Shown one piece after another: positions 54,707 to 64,000 of a DNA stretch of 64,000 bases (position 1 is its first letter; each line of letters opens with the position of its first letter). The notes beneath the pieces are model-generated. The model was not told where the DNA came from. It saw only the letters and a program-made list of their open reading frames with translations, and did no database searches. The position numbers and the translations under genes were made by a program. Source of the DNA: an uncultured Erythrobacter sp. (GTDB taxonomy: Bacteria > Pseudomonadota > Alphaproteobacteria > Sphingomonadales > Sphingomonadaceae); assembly GCF_947497915.1 (NCBI RefSeq), contig NZ_CANMIJ010000001.1, positions 1,299,611 through 1,363,610 of the forward strand. The letters are read 5' to 3'.

Positions 54707-55417
54707 ATGAGTTTCATTCTAGCAACAGGAACAAGCCGCGGGATCGGCCAAGCGGCCAAATCCGCGCTGCTTGAACGGGGCATCAATGTGATCGGCCACG
54801 CGACCCGCGCCGCCGATGTAGACACGATTGCCGCCGACTTCTCAAACCCCGGCGCGGCCTCGCTTTTATGGGAGGAGGCGATGGAGCGTTCCGGCGGTGA
54901 AATCACGGCGGTGGTCAACAATGCCGGACTGTTCGAGGCGAACCGGCTTGATCGATCTGACATCGAATGGCTCGATGCGTGGGAAGACACATTGCGCATC
55001 AATCTGACCGCAGCGGCCCAGCTTTCGCGGTTTGCCGTGCGCCATTGGCAAAAACAAGGCGGCGGCGGACGGCTCGTCCATGTCGCAAGCCGCGCGGCCT
55101 ATCGCGGCGATTCGCCCGCGCATTGGCATTATGCCGCAGCAAAAGGCGGCATGGTGGCCATGCACAAAAGCATCGCACGCGCATACGCCAGTGAAGGCAT
55201 TCTATCCTACGCCATCACGCCGGGATTCACCGATACCAGTATGGCCGGCGATTATCTGGATAGCCGCGGAGGCGCAGGGCTGCTCGCAGACATACCATTG
55301 GGCCGCGTGGCTCAGCCGGAAGAAATCGCTCGCATCATCGCGTTTTGTGCTCTCGATGCCCCCGCCAGCATGACCGGCGCCGTAATTGACGCGAATGGAG
55401 CCAGCTTTGTTCGATAG
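54707..55417 (+). CDS. SDR family oxidoreductase
   Basis: A 236-residue classical short-chain dehydrogenase. Cofactor motif ATGTSRGIGQAAKSALLERG is degenerate in the first Gly but retains TSRGIG. NNAGLFEANRLD and active-site Ser in HVASRAAYRG with Tyr and Lys in WHYAAAKGGMVAMHKSIA are seen. Substrate unknown. Its end overlaps the B3 beta-lactamase start by 23 bases, so they are probably one operon with prmA and DUF2459. Confidence 0.88.
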   Translation: MSFILATGTSRGIGQAAKSALLERGINVIGHATRAADVDTIAADFSNPGAASLLWEEAMERSGGEITAVVNNAGLFEANRLDRSDIEWLDAWEDTLRINLTAAAQLSRFAVRHWQKQGGGGRLVHVASRAAYRGDSPAHWHYAAAKGGMVAMHKSIARAYASEGILSYAITPGFTDTSMAGDYLDSRGGAGLLADIPLGRVAQPEEIARIIAFCALDAPASMTGAVIDANGASFVR

Positions 55418-56402
55418 AATCGCCTGCGCCCTCGCGATCACAATGCTCGCCCCTGCCTGCGCGGTGCAAGAGTCAGCTTCTAACCCGTCGGCAAATCCCA
55501 AGACAGCCGAAAGCGTGCCTGACGGATCAGCGTGGCAGCCCTATCCCGGCGCTTCGAAAGATGCCGAGTTTCTCAAGAAAACTCCCGCAGCATTTCGCCC
55601 GTTTGTCGAACGGTGTGACCCGTGGGATGATTGGGACAAGCCCGCACCGCCCTTCAAAATTCACGGCAGCACCTATTATGTTGGGACATGCGGTATCGCG
55701 GCGATCCTGGTCGCTAACGATGACGGGTTGGCGCTTTTCGACAGCGGAACCGAAGGCGGCGCACGTATTGTCGAGGACAACATCCGCACGCTTGGATTCG
55801 ATCCGCTCAATGTGAAAGCCCTGGTCGTCAGCCACGAACATTTCGACCATGCCGGCGGCATGGCGTATTTGCAGAAGCTGACAGGGGCCGCAATTTACGC
55901 AGGACAGGCGGCTTCACCGGTTATTCGCAGCGGGCAAAGTGACCCCAAGGACCCGCAGGCTGGAATGCACGAACCGATGGAACCCGTTCCGGGTTCAGTC
56001 CGATCCGTAAAGAATGGCGAAATTGGAACAGTCGCAGGGTTGGAGATCACTGCTATTTCCACGCCGGGTCACACATATGGGGCGATGAGCTATCAATGGA
56101 AATCCTGCGAAGGCGATCAATGCTTGACGCTGGTTTATGCGGATAGCCTATCTCCGGTCAGCTCTGACGAATACAAATTCAGCGAGAATGAAGGCTATGT
56201 CACATCGTATTTTGACGGGCTTGAGCGGCTCGGCCGGCTTGATTGCGATATCCTGCTGACCCCGCATCCTTCGCACAGCCAGATGCTCAAACGCATGCGG
56301 ACGGACACGATGATCGAACCCACAGCCTGCGCATACTACGCCATCGGTAAAGCGAGAGATTTGGAAAAGCGGCTCAGGCGCGAAGCGGAAGAAACCGAAT
56401 GA
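55395..56402 (+). CDS. Subclass B3-like metallo-beta-lactamase
   Basis: A 335-residue exported zinc hydrolase. The zinc ligands form His147-x-His149-x-Asp151-His152 in SHEHFDHAGG, with His226 in STPGHTYGAMSYQW and His291 in LLTPHPSHS. YVGTCGIAAILVANDDG is the usual B3 opening strand. A hydrophobic N-terminus (ACALAITMLAPAC) could be a lipoprotein signal with Cys22. Homologous enzymes (EAM, ECM, EFM, ELM, EVM types) are chromosomal in Erythrobacter. Start ATG 55395 follows an upstream TTG; prmA overlaps the end by four bases. Carbapenem or penicillin activity is likely but not shown here. Confidence 0.88.
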   Translation: MEPALFDRIACALAITMLAPACAVQESASNPSANPKTAESVPDGSAWQPYPGASKDAEFLKKTPAAFRPFVERCDPWDDWDKPAPPFKIHGSTYYVGTCGIAAILVANDDGLALFDSGTEGGARIVEDNIRTLGFDPLNVKALVVSHEHFDHAGGMAYLQKLTGAAIYAGQAASPVIRSGQSDPKDPQAGMHEPMEPVPGSVRSVKNGEIGTVAGLEITAISTPGHTYGAMSYQWKSCEGDQCLTLVYADSLSPVSSDEYKFSENEGYVTSYFDGLERLGRLDCDILLTPHPSHSQMLKRMRTDTMIEPTACAYYAIGKARDLEKRLRREAEETE

Positions 56403-57307
56403 GCACCGCTTGGAAACTTTCCGCCTTTGCGCCCAAAAAGACTGTGCAAGCCGCCCTGCTCGCCCATGATGAAATCGAAGAATGGGACTTCGATCTGGTG
56501 ATCTCTGGCCGTGAAATCGACGAGGATCGCCCGCAGGAATGGGTGCTGGAGGCGTGGTACCCGCGCAAGCCTGCTGCTGATCAAACCAAAGCGTTGGCTG
56601 GTTTGTTCGCAGGAAAAGCGCCCAAAATCACTTCCGAAAAACTCCCCGATGAGGACTGGGTTACGCTGAGCCAGGAAGGCACCCCGCCCATCCTCGCTGG
56701 CCGGTTTTATGTCCACACACCGGACTATCCGCCCGCCAATGATGCGATAAACTTTGCAATCCCGGCCAGTCAGGCATTCGGCACAGGCCAGCATGAGACG
56801 ACCGCAGGATGCCTCGCCATGTTGGACGCGATCAAAGGCACCGGCGCGAGCTTCGGCCGGATTGCTGACATAGGCACGGGCACAGGCTTGCTCGGTTTTG
56901 CGGGCATGGCTCTGTGGCCAAATGCGGAATGCACCGCGTCCGACATTGATCCGGTCTGCGCGGGCGTGGTGGAAGACAATGCTGATATGAACGCCGTTCG
57001 ATTGGGCGCGGGCCGCGGTTCGATGACCATGGTGATTGCAGACGGGATGGAAGACCCGCTGCTGCAAGCGCGCGGGCCGTACGACCTGCTTATCGCGAAT
57101 ATCCTTGCCGGGCCGCTAGTCGAGCTTGCGCCGGACTTTGCGAAATCAGTCAGCCCGGGCGGCAGTATTGTGCTCGCCGGATTGCTGGCTGGTGAGCAGG
57201 AACAGGCGGTACGCCGCGCTTACAGACAGGCGCATTGCAGGCCGGTCGCAAGATTGCAGAACGGGGATTGGGCAATTCTGTGGTTCAGACGCCGCCATGA
57301 GCGATAA
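56399..57307 (+). CDS. prmA: Ribosomal protein L11 methyltransferase
   Basis: A 302-residue SAM-dependent enzyme that trimethylates lysines and the N-terminus of ribosomal protein L11. Core motifs AFGTGQHETTAGCLAML, DIGTGTGLLGFAGMALWP and LLIANILAGPL (the NILA form of the NPPF-type motif) are intact. It overlaps the beta-lactamase by four bases (ATGA) and the DUF2459 gene by 11 bases. The N-terminal domain is shorter than in E. coli. Confidence 0.95.
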   Translation: MSTAWKLSAFAPKKTVQAALLAHDEIEEWDFDLVISGREIDEDRPQEWVLEAWYPRKPAADQTKALAGLFAGKAPKITSEKLPDEDWVTLSQEGTPPILAGRFYVHTPDYPPANDAINFAIPASQAFGTGQHETTAGCLAMLDAIKGTGASFGRIADIGTGTGLLGFAGMALWPNAECTASDIDPVCAGVVEDNADMNAVRLGAGRGSMTMVIADGMEDPLLQARGPYDLLIANILAGPLVELAPDFAKSVSPGGSIVLAGLLAGEQEQAVRRAYRQAHCRPVARLQNGDWAILWFRRRHER

Positions 57308-57998
57308 AGAAAACTTGCCCGGACGTGTTTGGCCAAAACGCCTTGCTGGCATCGCCGTATTCATCCTGATCGGCATTCCGCTGCTGTTCCTGATGTCCGC
57401 ATGGATCGGATCATCCATTGCGCGCAATTCCAACTGGGAAGAGACGCAGGACGGGGTCGAAATCTTTATCGGGTCAAACGGTATTCACACCGAGATTGTG
57501 ATGCCGATCGACAGCGATGTGATCGATTGGCGCGGGCAATTTGCGTTGGGCGACATCAGCTCGCCCTATCGATCCTACACCCATGTCGCAGTAAGTTGGG
57601 GCGAAAAGACGTTCTTTCTCGAAACGCAGAACTGGTCTGACCTGACACCTTCGGTTGCGGCGAATGCGATGACTGGCGGCAGCGGCATCTTGCATGTCGC
57701 ATGGTATGTGCGCCCTGCCCCTTCGGATGATTTCCGCCCGTTAAAAATCAGTCAAGCGGAATATGAGCGGCTGGCCGCGCAAATCACGGCCCAGCTCGCA
57801 CCGGAGGAAACACGCGCGACCTATGCCGGATATTCTTACTACGACGTGTTTTATGATGCCGTGGGCACGTATCACCTAGGCAATACGTGTAACCAATGGA
57901 CCAGCGACAGGCTGGCGGAGGCTGGGATCAGAACCGGATCATGGACACCTCTACCCGGCGGCGTGATGCGATGGGTGCCTAAGATTGGGCAGCCATAA
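57297..57998 (+). CDS. DUF2459 (TIGR02117) family protein
   Basis: A 233-residue protein with an N-terminal hydrophobic anchor (FILIGIPLLFLMSAWIGSS) and a periplasmic domain. IFIGSNGIHTEIVMPIDSD, VSWGEKTFFLETQNW and NTCNQWTSDRLAEAGIRTG are the family hallmarks. A Cys-containing NTCNQW recalls a papain-like active site, but catalysis is unproven. Start ATG 57297 overlaps prmA by 11 bases. The 3' end overlaps the convergent sigma factor by 20 bases. Confidence 0.86.
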   Translation: MSDKENLPGRVWPKRLAGIAVFILIGIPLLFLMSAWIGSSIARNSNWEETQDGVEIFIGSNGIHTEIVMPIDSDVIDWRGQFALGDISSPYRSYTHVAVSWGEKTFFLETQNWSDLTPSVAANAMTGGSGILHVAWYVRPAPSDDFRPLKISQAEYERLAAQITAQLAPEETRATYAGYSYYDVFYDAVGTYHLGNTCNQWTSDRLAEAGIRTGSWTPLPGGVMRWVPKIGQP

Positions 57999-59211
57999 GG
58001 GTTTCACGCCATTGCGTTAGGAACAGCCGCTCTGCCTGCGGCGGGCCGAGAGTTTGTGCGGTGTCCAACGCCTCAATTGCTGCCTCGTGATTGCCAGCAC
58101 GCTCCTGCAGTTTCGCGCGCGCCACGTGGTATGGCCGCGCATTCACAAGGCGTTTGGGGTCCACTGCTTCAAGTTCGGCCAATCCGGCCTCGATGCTGTG
58201 CGCTTCAGCCATGGCAAGCGCGCGGTTCACCTGCACCATCGGCCCCGGCCTTACCATCATCAGCGCATCGTACAGCGTCACAATGGCGGGCCAATCAGTC
58301 TTGCCATCGAAAGCGCGGCGGGCATGGGTCAGCTGGATTGCAGCCATGATTTGATACGGGCCGGTCTGCTGCTTTGCCGCCGCCTCATCCAGCCACCTGC
58401 GGGCTTGTTCGATGGCTTGACGGTTCCAAAGCGCGGTGTCCTGTTTTGAAAGCGGGATCATCGCGCCGCTGCGCCCAACACGCGCCTCCTCTCTCGAACG
58501 GGCAATCGTAATAAGCGCGGCGAGGCCTAGCGCCTCAGGCTCGTCCGGCAGCAGATCGGCGAGCATCGCGGCGAGCCTGCCAATTTCAGCGGACAATTCG
58601 CTATCAATCTCACCCGCTGCATCCTGATACGCGGCGGTATAGGCAAGCTCCAATGTCAGCAGGACGGCATCCAGACGCTCGGGCCAATCGCGGCGCTGCG
58701 GTAGATCAAACGCAATGCCCGCGCCGCGAACCTTCGCCTTGGCCCGCGTAATCCGCTGAAACATCGCCGGTTCACCGATCAGGAACAGCCGGGCAATCGT
58801 GCCAACAGGCAGGCCGCAAATGACCTTGAGCGCGAGCGCCGCGCGCGTTTCCAGCGTAATCGCGGGATGACAGCAGATAAACAAAAGCCGCAGCCGCTCA
58901 TCCGGAATGGGATCGGGCAGCGCAATTACGTCTCCCATATCCGCCTCCCCTTCCTCGATTAATGCGGCCGCATCACCGGCCCTTGCCTCCGCAGAGCGCC
59001 GCCGGATCATGTCGATCCCCTTGCGGCGCGCGACGCTCATCAGCCAACCTGCGATATTATCCGGTGGATCGTCCTGCCTCAGACATGCCTCCAGCGCGGC
59101 GTCAAACGCCTCTTCGGCCAGATCAAGATCGCTAAAATGCGCGGCCAAGGCAGCAATCAACCGCGGCCGCGCATCCATGCATTTGCGCGCAAGCAGAGCG
59201 CGCTCGTTCAC
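57979..59211 (-). CDS. ECF42-type RNA polymerase sigma factor
   Basis: A 410-residue extracytoplasmic-function sigma factor. Sigma-2 text CMDARPRLIAALAAHFSDLD and sigma-4-like text LPDPIPDERLRLLFICCHPA and VGTIARLFLIGEPAMFQRIT are present, followed by a long C-terminal TPR-like half, the layout of the ECF42 group. Members are encoded with a DGPF/YciI protein, as here: the YciI gene upstream overlaps by four bases (GTGA, start GTG 59211). There is no anti-sigma factor; the extension is thought to control activity. Promoter at 59619-59645 may be its own target. Confidence 0.9.
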   Translation of the reverse strand: MNERALLARKCMDARPRLIAALAAHFSDLDLAEEAFDAALEACLRQDDPPDNIAGWLMSVARRKGIDMIRRRSAEARAGDAAALIEEGEADMGDVIALPDPIPDERLRLLFICCHPAITLETRAALALKVICGLPVGTIARLFLIGEPAMFQRITRAKAKVRGAGIAFDLPQRRDWPERLDAVLLTLELAYTAAYQDAAGEIDSELSAEIGRLAAMLADLLPDEPEALGLAALITIARSREEARVGRSGAMIPLSKQDTALWNRQAIEQARRWLDEAAAKQQTGPYQIMAAIQLTHARRAFDGKTDWPAIVTLYDALMMVRPGPMVQVNRALAMAEAHSIEAGLAELEAVDPKRLVNARPYHVARAKLQERAGNHEAAIEALDTAQTLGPPQAERLFLTQWRETLMAAQS

Positions 59212-59567
59212 TCTTCGTTGGGCCAGATCGGGCGGATTTCGATCGCTCCTGCACCGGGGATCGGGATCATCCGGGCCCATTCGACTGCCGCATCAAGATC
59301 CGGGGCATCCACGATGTAGTAACCGCCCAGTTCCTCATGGGTTTCGGCGTAAGGGCCATCATGCAGAGCGCCCTCGCCCTGGCCTGAATACCGCAAGGTG
59401 GTTGCCGTGTGGGCTTCGCGCAGGCGGTTACCTGACCATTCAACGCCGCTTTCCGCCAGCTTCTCGATCAACTTCATATGACCGGCGAGAGTTTCCTCCA
59501 TCACTTGGGCGGCATTCTCACCTGAATAGGCATCTTCGCTCTCATTGATCAGCAGCATATATTGCAT
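59208..59567 (-). CDS. YciI/DGPF-domain protein partner of ECF42 sigma factor
   Basis: A 119-residue YciI-like protein: MQYMLLINESEDAYSGENAA, then EGALHDGPYAETHEELGGYY (the DGPF motif read as HDGPYAETHE), then DLDAAVEWARMIPIPGAGAI. ATG 59567 is chosen because GGAG lies about nine bases upstream. Proteins of this kind are consistently linked to ECF42 factors; their chemistry is unknown. It is first in the two-gene operon and is preceded by a candidate ECF promoter. Confidence 0.9.
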   Translation of the reverse strand: MQYMLLINESEDAYSGENAAQVMEETLAGHMKLIEKLAESGVEWSGNRLREAHTATTLRYSGQGEGALHDGPYAETHEELGGYYIVDAPDLDAAVEWARMIPIPGAGAIEIRPIWPNEE

Positions 59568-59618
59568 CGTCGTTTCTCCGTTAATGGCCGCGCCGCAATG
59601 GCAAGGCTCTGCCACCAA

Positions 59619-59645
59619 GACGGATGACGCAAGACGGATTCGACA
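59619..59645 (-). promoter_or_regulatory. Candidate ECF42 promoter upstream of yciI-sigma operon
   Basis: On the minus strand TGTCGA (59645-59640), 17 bases, CGTC (59622-59619) gives a -35/-10 pair with correct ECF spacing. TGTCGA is, as I recall, the -35 reported for ECF42 factors. The expected start lies about 45 bases upstream of ATG 59567. This would make the operon autoregulated. Confidence 0.6.
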
Positions 59646-59724
59646 AAGCTGCGAAAAAGTCGGAACACTCGGGCAGTGAACTCTTTGAATGAAGAACAGC
59701 TATTCAATCAAAGGAACGACTATC

Positions 59725-60396
59725 ATGGCGAAGACCCTTCTCATTACAGGCGCATCATCGGGCATCGGCGCGGCGACTGCGAAAGCGGCTGCAGAAGCTG
59801 GCTGGAACGTCGCACTGTGCGCGCGATCAGCCGACAAGCTTGAGCAATTGTCTGAGGAAATCGGCGATTCTGCGCTCGCAATTCCGTGCGACGTTACAAA
59901 ACGCGATGCGATTGCTGATGCGCTCACACTCGCTTCGGAACAGTTCGGAAGCATCGATGCATTTTTTGCCAATGCAGGAACTGGAGTGGAGAAAGCCGGC
60001 GTCGAAAAAGGCGATCCAGACGAATGGCACGACATGATCCACATCAATATTCTCGCCGTGCTGTACGCTGCGCACGAAGCCATCCCGCATCTCAAGAAGA
60101 CCAAAGGCCACTTTCTCGTTACTGGCTCAAAGGCTGGCCGCGATACATTCAAAGGATCCGTCTATTCTGCGACCAAACACTTTGTGCATGGCTTCGGAGA
60201 GAACCTGGCAGAAGAAATGCGCGAATGGGGCGGACGTGCAACTGTGATCGCCCCCGGCATGGTAGACACCGCATTTTTCAGCGAACCCAAACCGGGCAAG
60301 GTTCAGGCGGGAGATGTCGCGAACGCAGTCGTCTACGCGCTCAGCCAGCCCAAGACCGCTGCCGTGCGCGAGATCTATCTTATGCCCAATGATTAA
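59725..60396 (+). CDS. SDR family oxidoreductase
   Basis: A 223-residue classical SDR with TGASSGIGAATAKAAAEAGW (TGxxxGxG), NAGTGVEKAGVEKG and active-site Ser in VTGSKAGRDT with Tyr and Lys in VYSATKHFVHGFG. ATG 59725 is chosen since AAGGA lies upstream; the in-frame ATG 59689 is farther from a ribosome site. Divergent from the ECF42/YciI operon across 157 bases and convergent with cinA-like gene (four-base overlap). Substrate unknown. Confidence 0.88.
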   Translation: MAKTLLITGASSGIGAATAKAAAEAGWNVALCARSADKLEQLSEEIGDSALAIPCDVTKRDAIADALTLASEQFGSIDAFFANAGTGVEKAGVEKGDPDEWHDMIHINILAVLYAAHEAIPHLKKTKGHFLVTGSKAGRDTFKGSVYSATKHFVHGFGENLAEEMREWGGRATVIAPGMVDTAFFSEPKPGKVQAGDVANAVVYALSQPKTAAVREIYLMPND

Positions 60397-60892
60397 GCCG
60401 TCCCGCGCAGCGCGCTTTCAAGCAGGTCGAGCGCATTGCGGGTGAACGCCGCCATATTGTCGATCCTGTCATCGCTTGCCGTTTCGACAATGGCAGTGCG
60501 ATCAAAATCGGGTGCGGCGATGGCTGCAACGCTCATGCCGGAGGCGACGCCCATCGGATGCTTGCTGGACCCCGCAGCGCCGCTTTCCGCGATTCCCCAA
60601 TCCGCGCCTAAACGGTCACGGATGGCGCGGGCTTGGAGCAGCGCGTATTCCTCGGTCGCGGAGCGCATGCCCTCATAGGCATCGCGCGGCAGATCGAACA
60701 AGACATCGCGGGCTTTGAACGAATAGACGATCCCGCCGCCAACATAGAATTTAAGCGCGCCCGGCACCGTCAACAGCGCCGCTCCGATCAAGCCGCCAGT
60801 CGCGCCGTCAGCCACAGCAATCTTCTCACCGCGCGCTTTAAGAGCCTCAGCAATGCGCACCGCCTGTGGGTGGAGTTCGCGTAGCAAATCCA

Positions 60893-60893
<1 letters not shown>
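60393..60893 (-). CDS. CinA-family nicotinamide-nucleotide amidohydrolase (PncC-like)
   Basis: A 166-residue single CinA C-terminal domain. EKIAVADGATGGLIGAALL is the family opening (usually AESCTGG; here the Glu-Ser-Cys is replaced by ADGA, which may weaken activity). YVGGGIVYSFKARDVLFDL and GADWGIAESGAAGSSKHPMG complete the motif set. Standard members deamidate NMN for NAD recycling. The gene starts at the last base of the ligA stop (TGATG), so the two are coupled; NMN is a product of LigA, which fits. Confidence 0.82.
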
Positions 60894-63007
<2,114 letters not shown>

Positions 63008-63544
63008 TCAGACGATCCACCGCCCAATCTGTTCAATGAGCTTCCACTTCCCATTCTCACGGGCAAGCTTGTATGTTTCTCCGTACCCGAAATCATCGAT
63101 ATCTATTTCGCAGAGAACTGCGCTCTCGCAGCGAACATCGATAAGCTCATAGTGAAGCGCTGGCTTCCCGTTCGGATCATAAAAACTCGTCATAGCCACA
63201 AACATGCCAAAGTCGCCCTCGACGGTCTTCAAAGTGCAATCCACATTATTGATGGGCAAGATTGGAGTGGCATTGAATTTTGTTCGCAACTGCTCAAAAT
63301 CGACATCAACCTTGGTTTCAAGACAAAGGGTCGTTTTCGATCCGTCATCTGCTCTTAGGTCTTCTAGCGTGCCACCAGAGAAGCTCTCGAACTGCAACTC
63401 TATCGCTAAAGCAACTGCTGCACTTGGTGCATATCGCGTTGAAAAACCAGAACCTGACCAAGTAAACGCACCTACAGCGACAAGGATGGCCAGACATATC
63501 GTCAGGTCGGCAAGCTCAATTGGCTTGTTGTCGGCTTCGGTCAC
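63008..63544 (-). CDS. Hypothetical membrane-anchored protein upstream of ligA
   Basis: About 178 residues with a single N-terminal helix (LADLTICLAILVAVGAFTW) and a likely periplasmic domain rich in acidic residues and Cys (SKTTLCLETKVDVDF, then NNVDCTLKTVEGDFGMFVAM, RCESAVLCEIDIDDFGYGE). GTG 63544 is a guess for the start: it is four bases past the ABM-protein stop, and an ATG at 63589 would overlap it. The coding region looks less GC-rich than neighbours. It abuts ligA. Family not recognised. Confidence 0.55.
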   Translation of the reverse strand: MTEADNKPIELADLTICLAILVAVGAFTWSGSGFSTRYAPSAAVALAIELQFESFSGGTLEDLRADDGSKTTLCLETKVDVDFEQLRTKFNATPILPINNVDCTLKTVEGDFGMFVAMTSFYDPNGKPALHYELIDVRCESAVLCEIDIDDFGYGETYKLARENGKWKLIEQIGRWIV

Positions 63545-63548
63545 CTGT

Positions 63549-63926
63549 TCAGCCACGCAATACAGGCTTCGTTTCCACGCGGGTGCCAAAGCCGGTGATG
63601 TGCGCGCGCGCTTTGCCGATGGCGTCCTTTACGCTGGGCAGGTTTAGGCTGTTCGCGTGGTCTGTTTTCGTCTGCCACACTTCGGTGATCCAAATCGAGT
63701 TCGGATCTTCGGTGTCCTCGGCGATCATGTAAGCGATGTTGCCCGGCATATCACGCGTGCCCGCCAGCATCGCCGCGATCACCTCGCCGCGCTTCCCATC
63801 GGCAATCTTCATTTGCCCGATCAGGCCGTACATCTCTTCCATCGCTTTGCTCCCTAATCCTGCCGATGTGCAGCCCGCCAAAAGGCCAAGCGCCGCCGTG
63901 CCGACGAATTCGCGCCGTCCAATCAC
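63549..63926 (-). CDS. ABM/YgiN-like monooxygenase domain on a Tat lipoprotein
   Basis: A 125-residue protein with a twin-arginine signal (IGRREFVGTAALGLLAGC; RR then a lipobox Cys) and an antibiotic-biosynthesis-monooxygenase fold: MYGLIGQMKIADGKRGEVIA, then WITEVWQTKTDHANSLNLPS. Such domains usually occur as small cytosolic enzymes; export by Tat as a lipoprotein is unusual. The start is GTG 63926, overlapping the next gene by four bases (GTGA). Its stop is next to the start of the ligA-upstream hypothetical. Confidence 0.8.
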   Translation of the reverse strand: MIGRREFVGTAALGLLAGCTSAGLGSKAMEEMYGLIGQMKIADGKRGEVIAAMLAGTRDMPGNIAYMIAEDTEDPNSIWITEVWQTKTDHANSLNLPSVKDAIGKARAHITGFGTRVETKPVLRG

Positions 63927-64000
63927 TCGCTAGCCTGCAGTCGTACAGTCCATCCGTCGGTCGTCTTGTGCGCCGAAATCGGCACGCCGCTCTCAATCGT
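63923..64000 (-). CDS. C-terminal end of an unidentified protein, runs off window
   Basis: The last 25 residues (IESGVPISAHKTTDGWTVRL, ending QASE) are read to a TGA at 63923-63925. It overlaps the ABM gene start by four bases, so the two are probably one operon. Too little sequence remains to name the protein. Confidence 0.5.
   Translation of the reverse strand, partial: TIESGVPISAHKTTDGWTVRLQASE

Noticed and set aside
54574..55002. Long N-terminal extension of sdhC to 55002
   Set aside because: The true SdhC start MSQRPL is at 54573; the extension runs antisense through the SDR gene.
59662..59690. GGAAC-N16-CTTT as an EcfG-type promoter for the SDR gene at 59725
   Set aside because: Only the -35 half matches well; the -10 lacks the GTT core, so I did not call it.

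Overview
The window is a gene-dense, GC-rich chromosomal stretch from an alphaproteobacterium. It most resembles Sphingomonadales, and probably Erythrobacteraceae. That is inferred from protein flavour and gene content: exosortase-A satellite genes, an Erythrobacter-like subclass B3 metallo-beta-lactamase, sdhC-sdhD-sdhA order, a BlaI/M56/CreD group, PA0069-type radical SAM and many SDR enzymes. I see no tRNA or rRNA genes, insertion sequences, integrases, CRISPR arrays or replication origin. Most genes overlap by 1-11 bases or lie within 40 bases of each other, so short operons dominate.

Layout. (1) 1-3674: edge of an exosortase-A (PEP-CTERM) accessory cluster, with an acyl-CoA ligase diverging from an acyltransferase, acyl carrier protein and two alpha/beta-hydrolases. 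(2) 3678-10460, minus strand: rRNA methyltransferase, lipoprotein, ilvD, N-formylglutamate amidohydrolase, ispE, a small membrane protein and ETF-ubiquinone oxidoreductase. (3) 10564-14785, plus strand: a degenerate uracil-DNA-glycosylase-like protein, soluble lytic transglycosylase, moaB and a radical SAM protein. (4) 14786-24793, mostly minus: DUF1330 protein, acyl-CoA synthetase, membrane-anchored LuxR-type regulator, dnaE, glutathione peroxidase and the Lol lipoprotein exporter. (5) 25022-27747, plus: purF, SDR, PilZ protein. (6) 27757-41648: beta-lactamase-like serine hydrolase, cyclopropane synthase, photolyase, YdjM-like membrane protein, esterase, rppH, GST, TPR protein, RsmB-type methyltransferase, guaB, M28 peptidase, 3-hydroxybutyrate dehydrogenase, zinc metallopeptidase. 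(7) 41727-51655: an envelope-stress and signalling region with creD, a BlaR1-like M56 protease carrying an unfamiliar sensor domain, BlaI, a divergently transcribed phytase-like/cyclophilin fusion, a legumain-like C13 peptidase, a six-helix adenylate cyclase and small membrane or secreted proteins. (8) 51951-57998: sdhCDA (no sdhB), an SDR, a B3 metallo-beta-lactamase, prmA and a DUF2459 protein. (9) 57979-64000: an ECF42-type sigma factor with its YciI/DGPF partner and a candidate autoregulated promoter, an SDR, a CinA-family amidohydrolase, ligA, a Tat-lipoprotein ABM protein and a truncated gene at the window edge.

The most interesting candidate system is blaI-M56 with its paired TACA-N2-TGTA-type operator at 45395-45425. 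It faces a single gene joining a phytase-like propeller to a periplasmic-type peptidyl-prolyl isomerase. The M56 protein has no penicillin-binding sensor, so the signal is probably not simply a beta-lactam. Second is the left-edge exosortase satellite set, whose ACP, ligase, acyltransferase and atypical-nucleophile hydrolases look like a small acyl-transfer pathway of unknown product. Third is the sigma factor/YciI pair, whose presumed promoter can be read in the sequence. Several intergenic regions carry paired repeats spaced 21-22 bases (two DNA turns), which suggests dimeric regulators.
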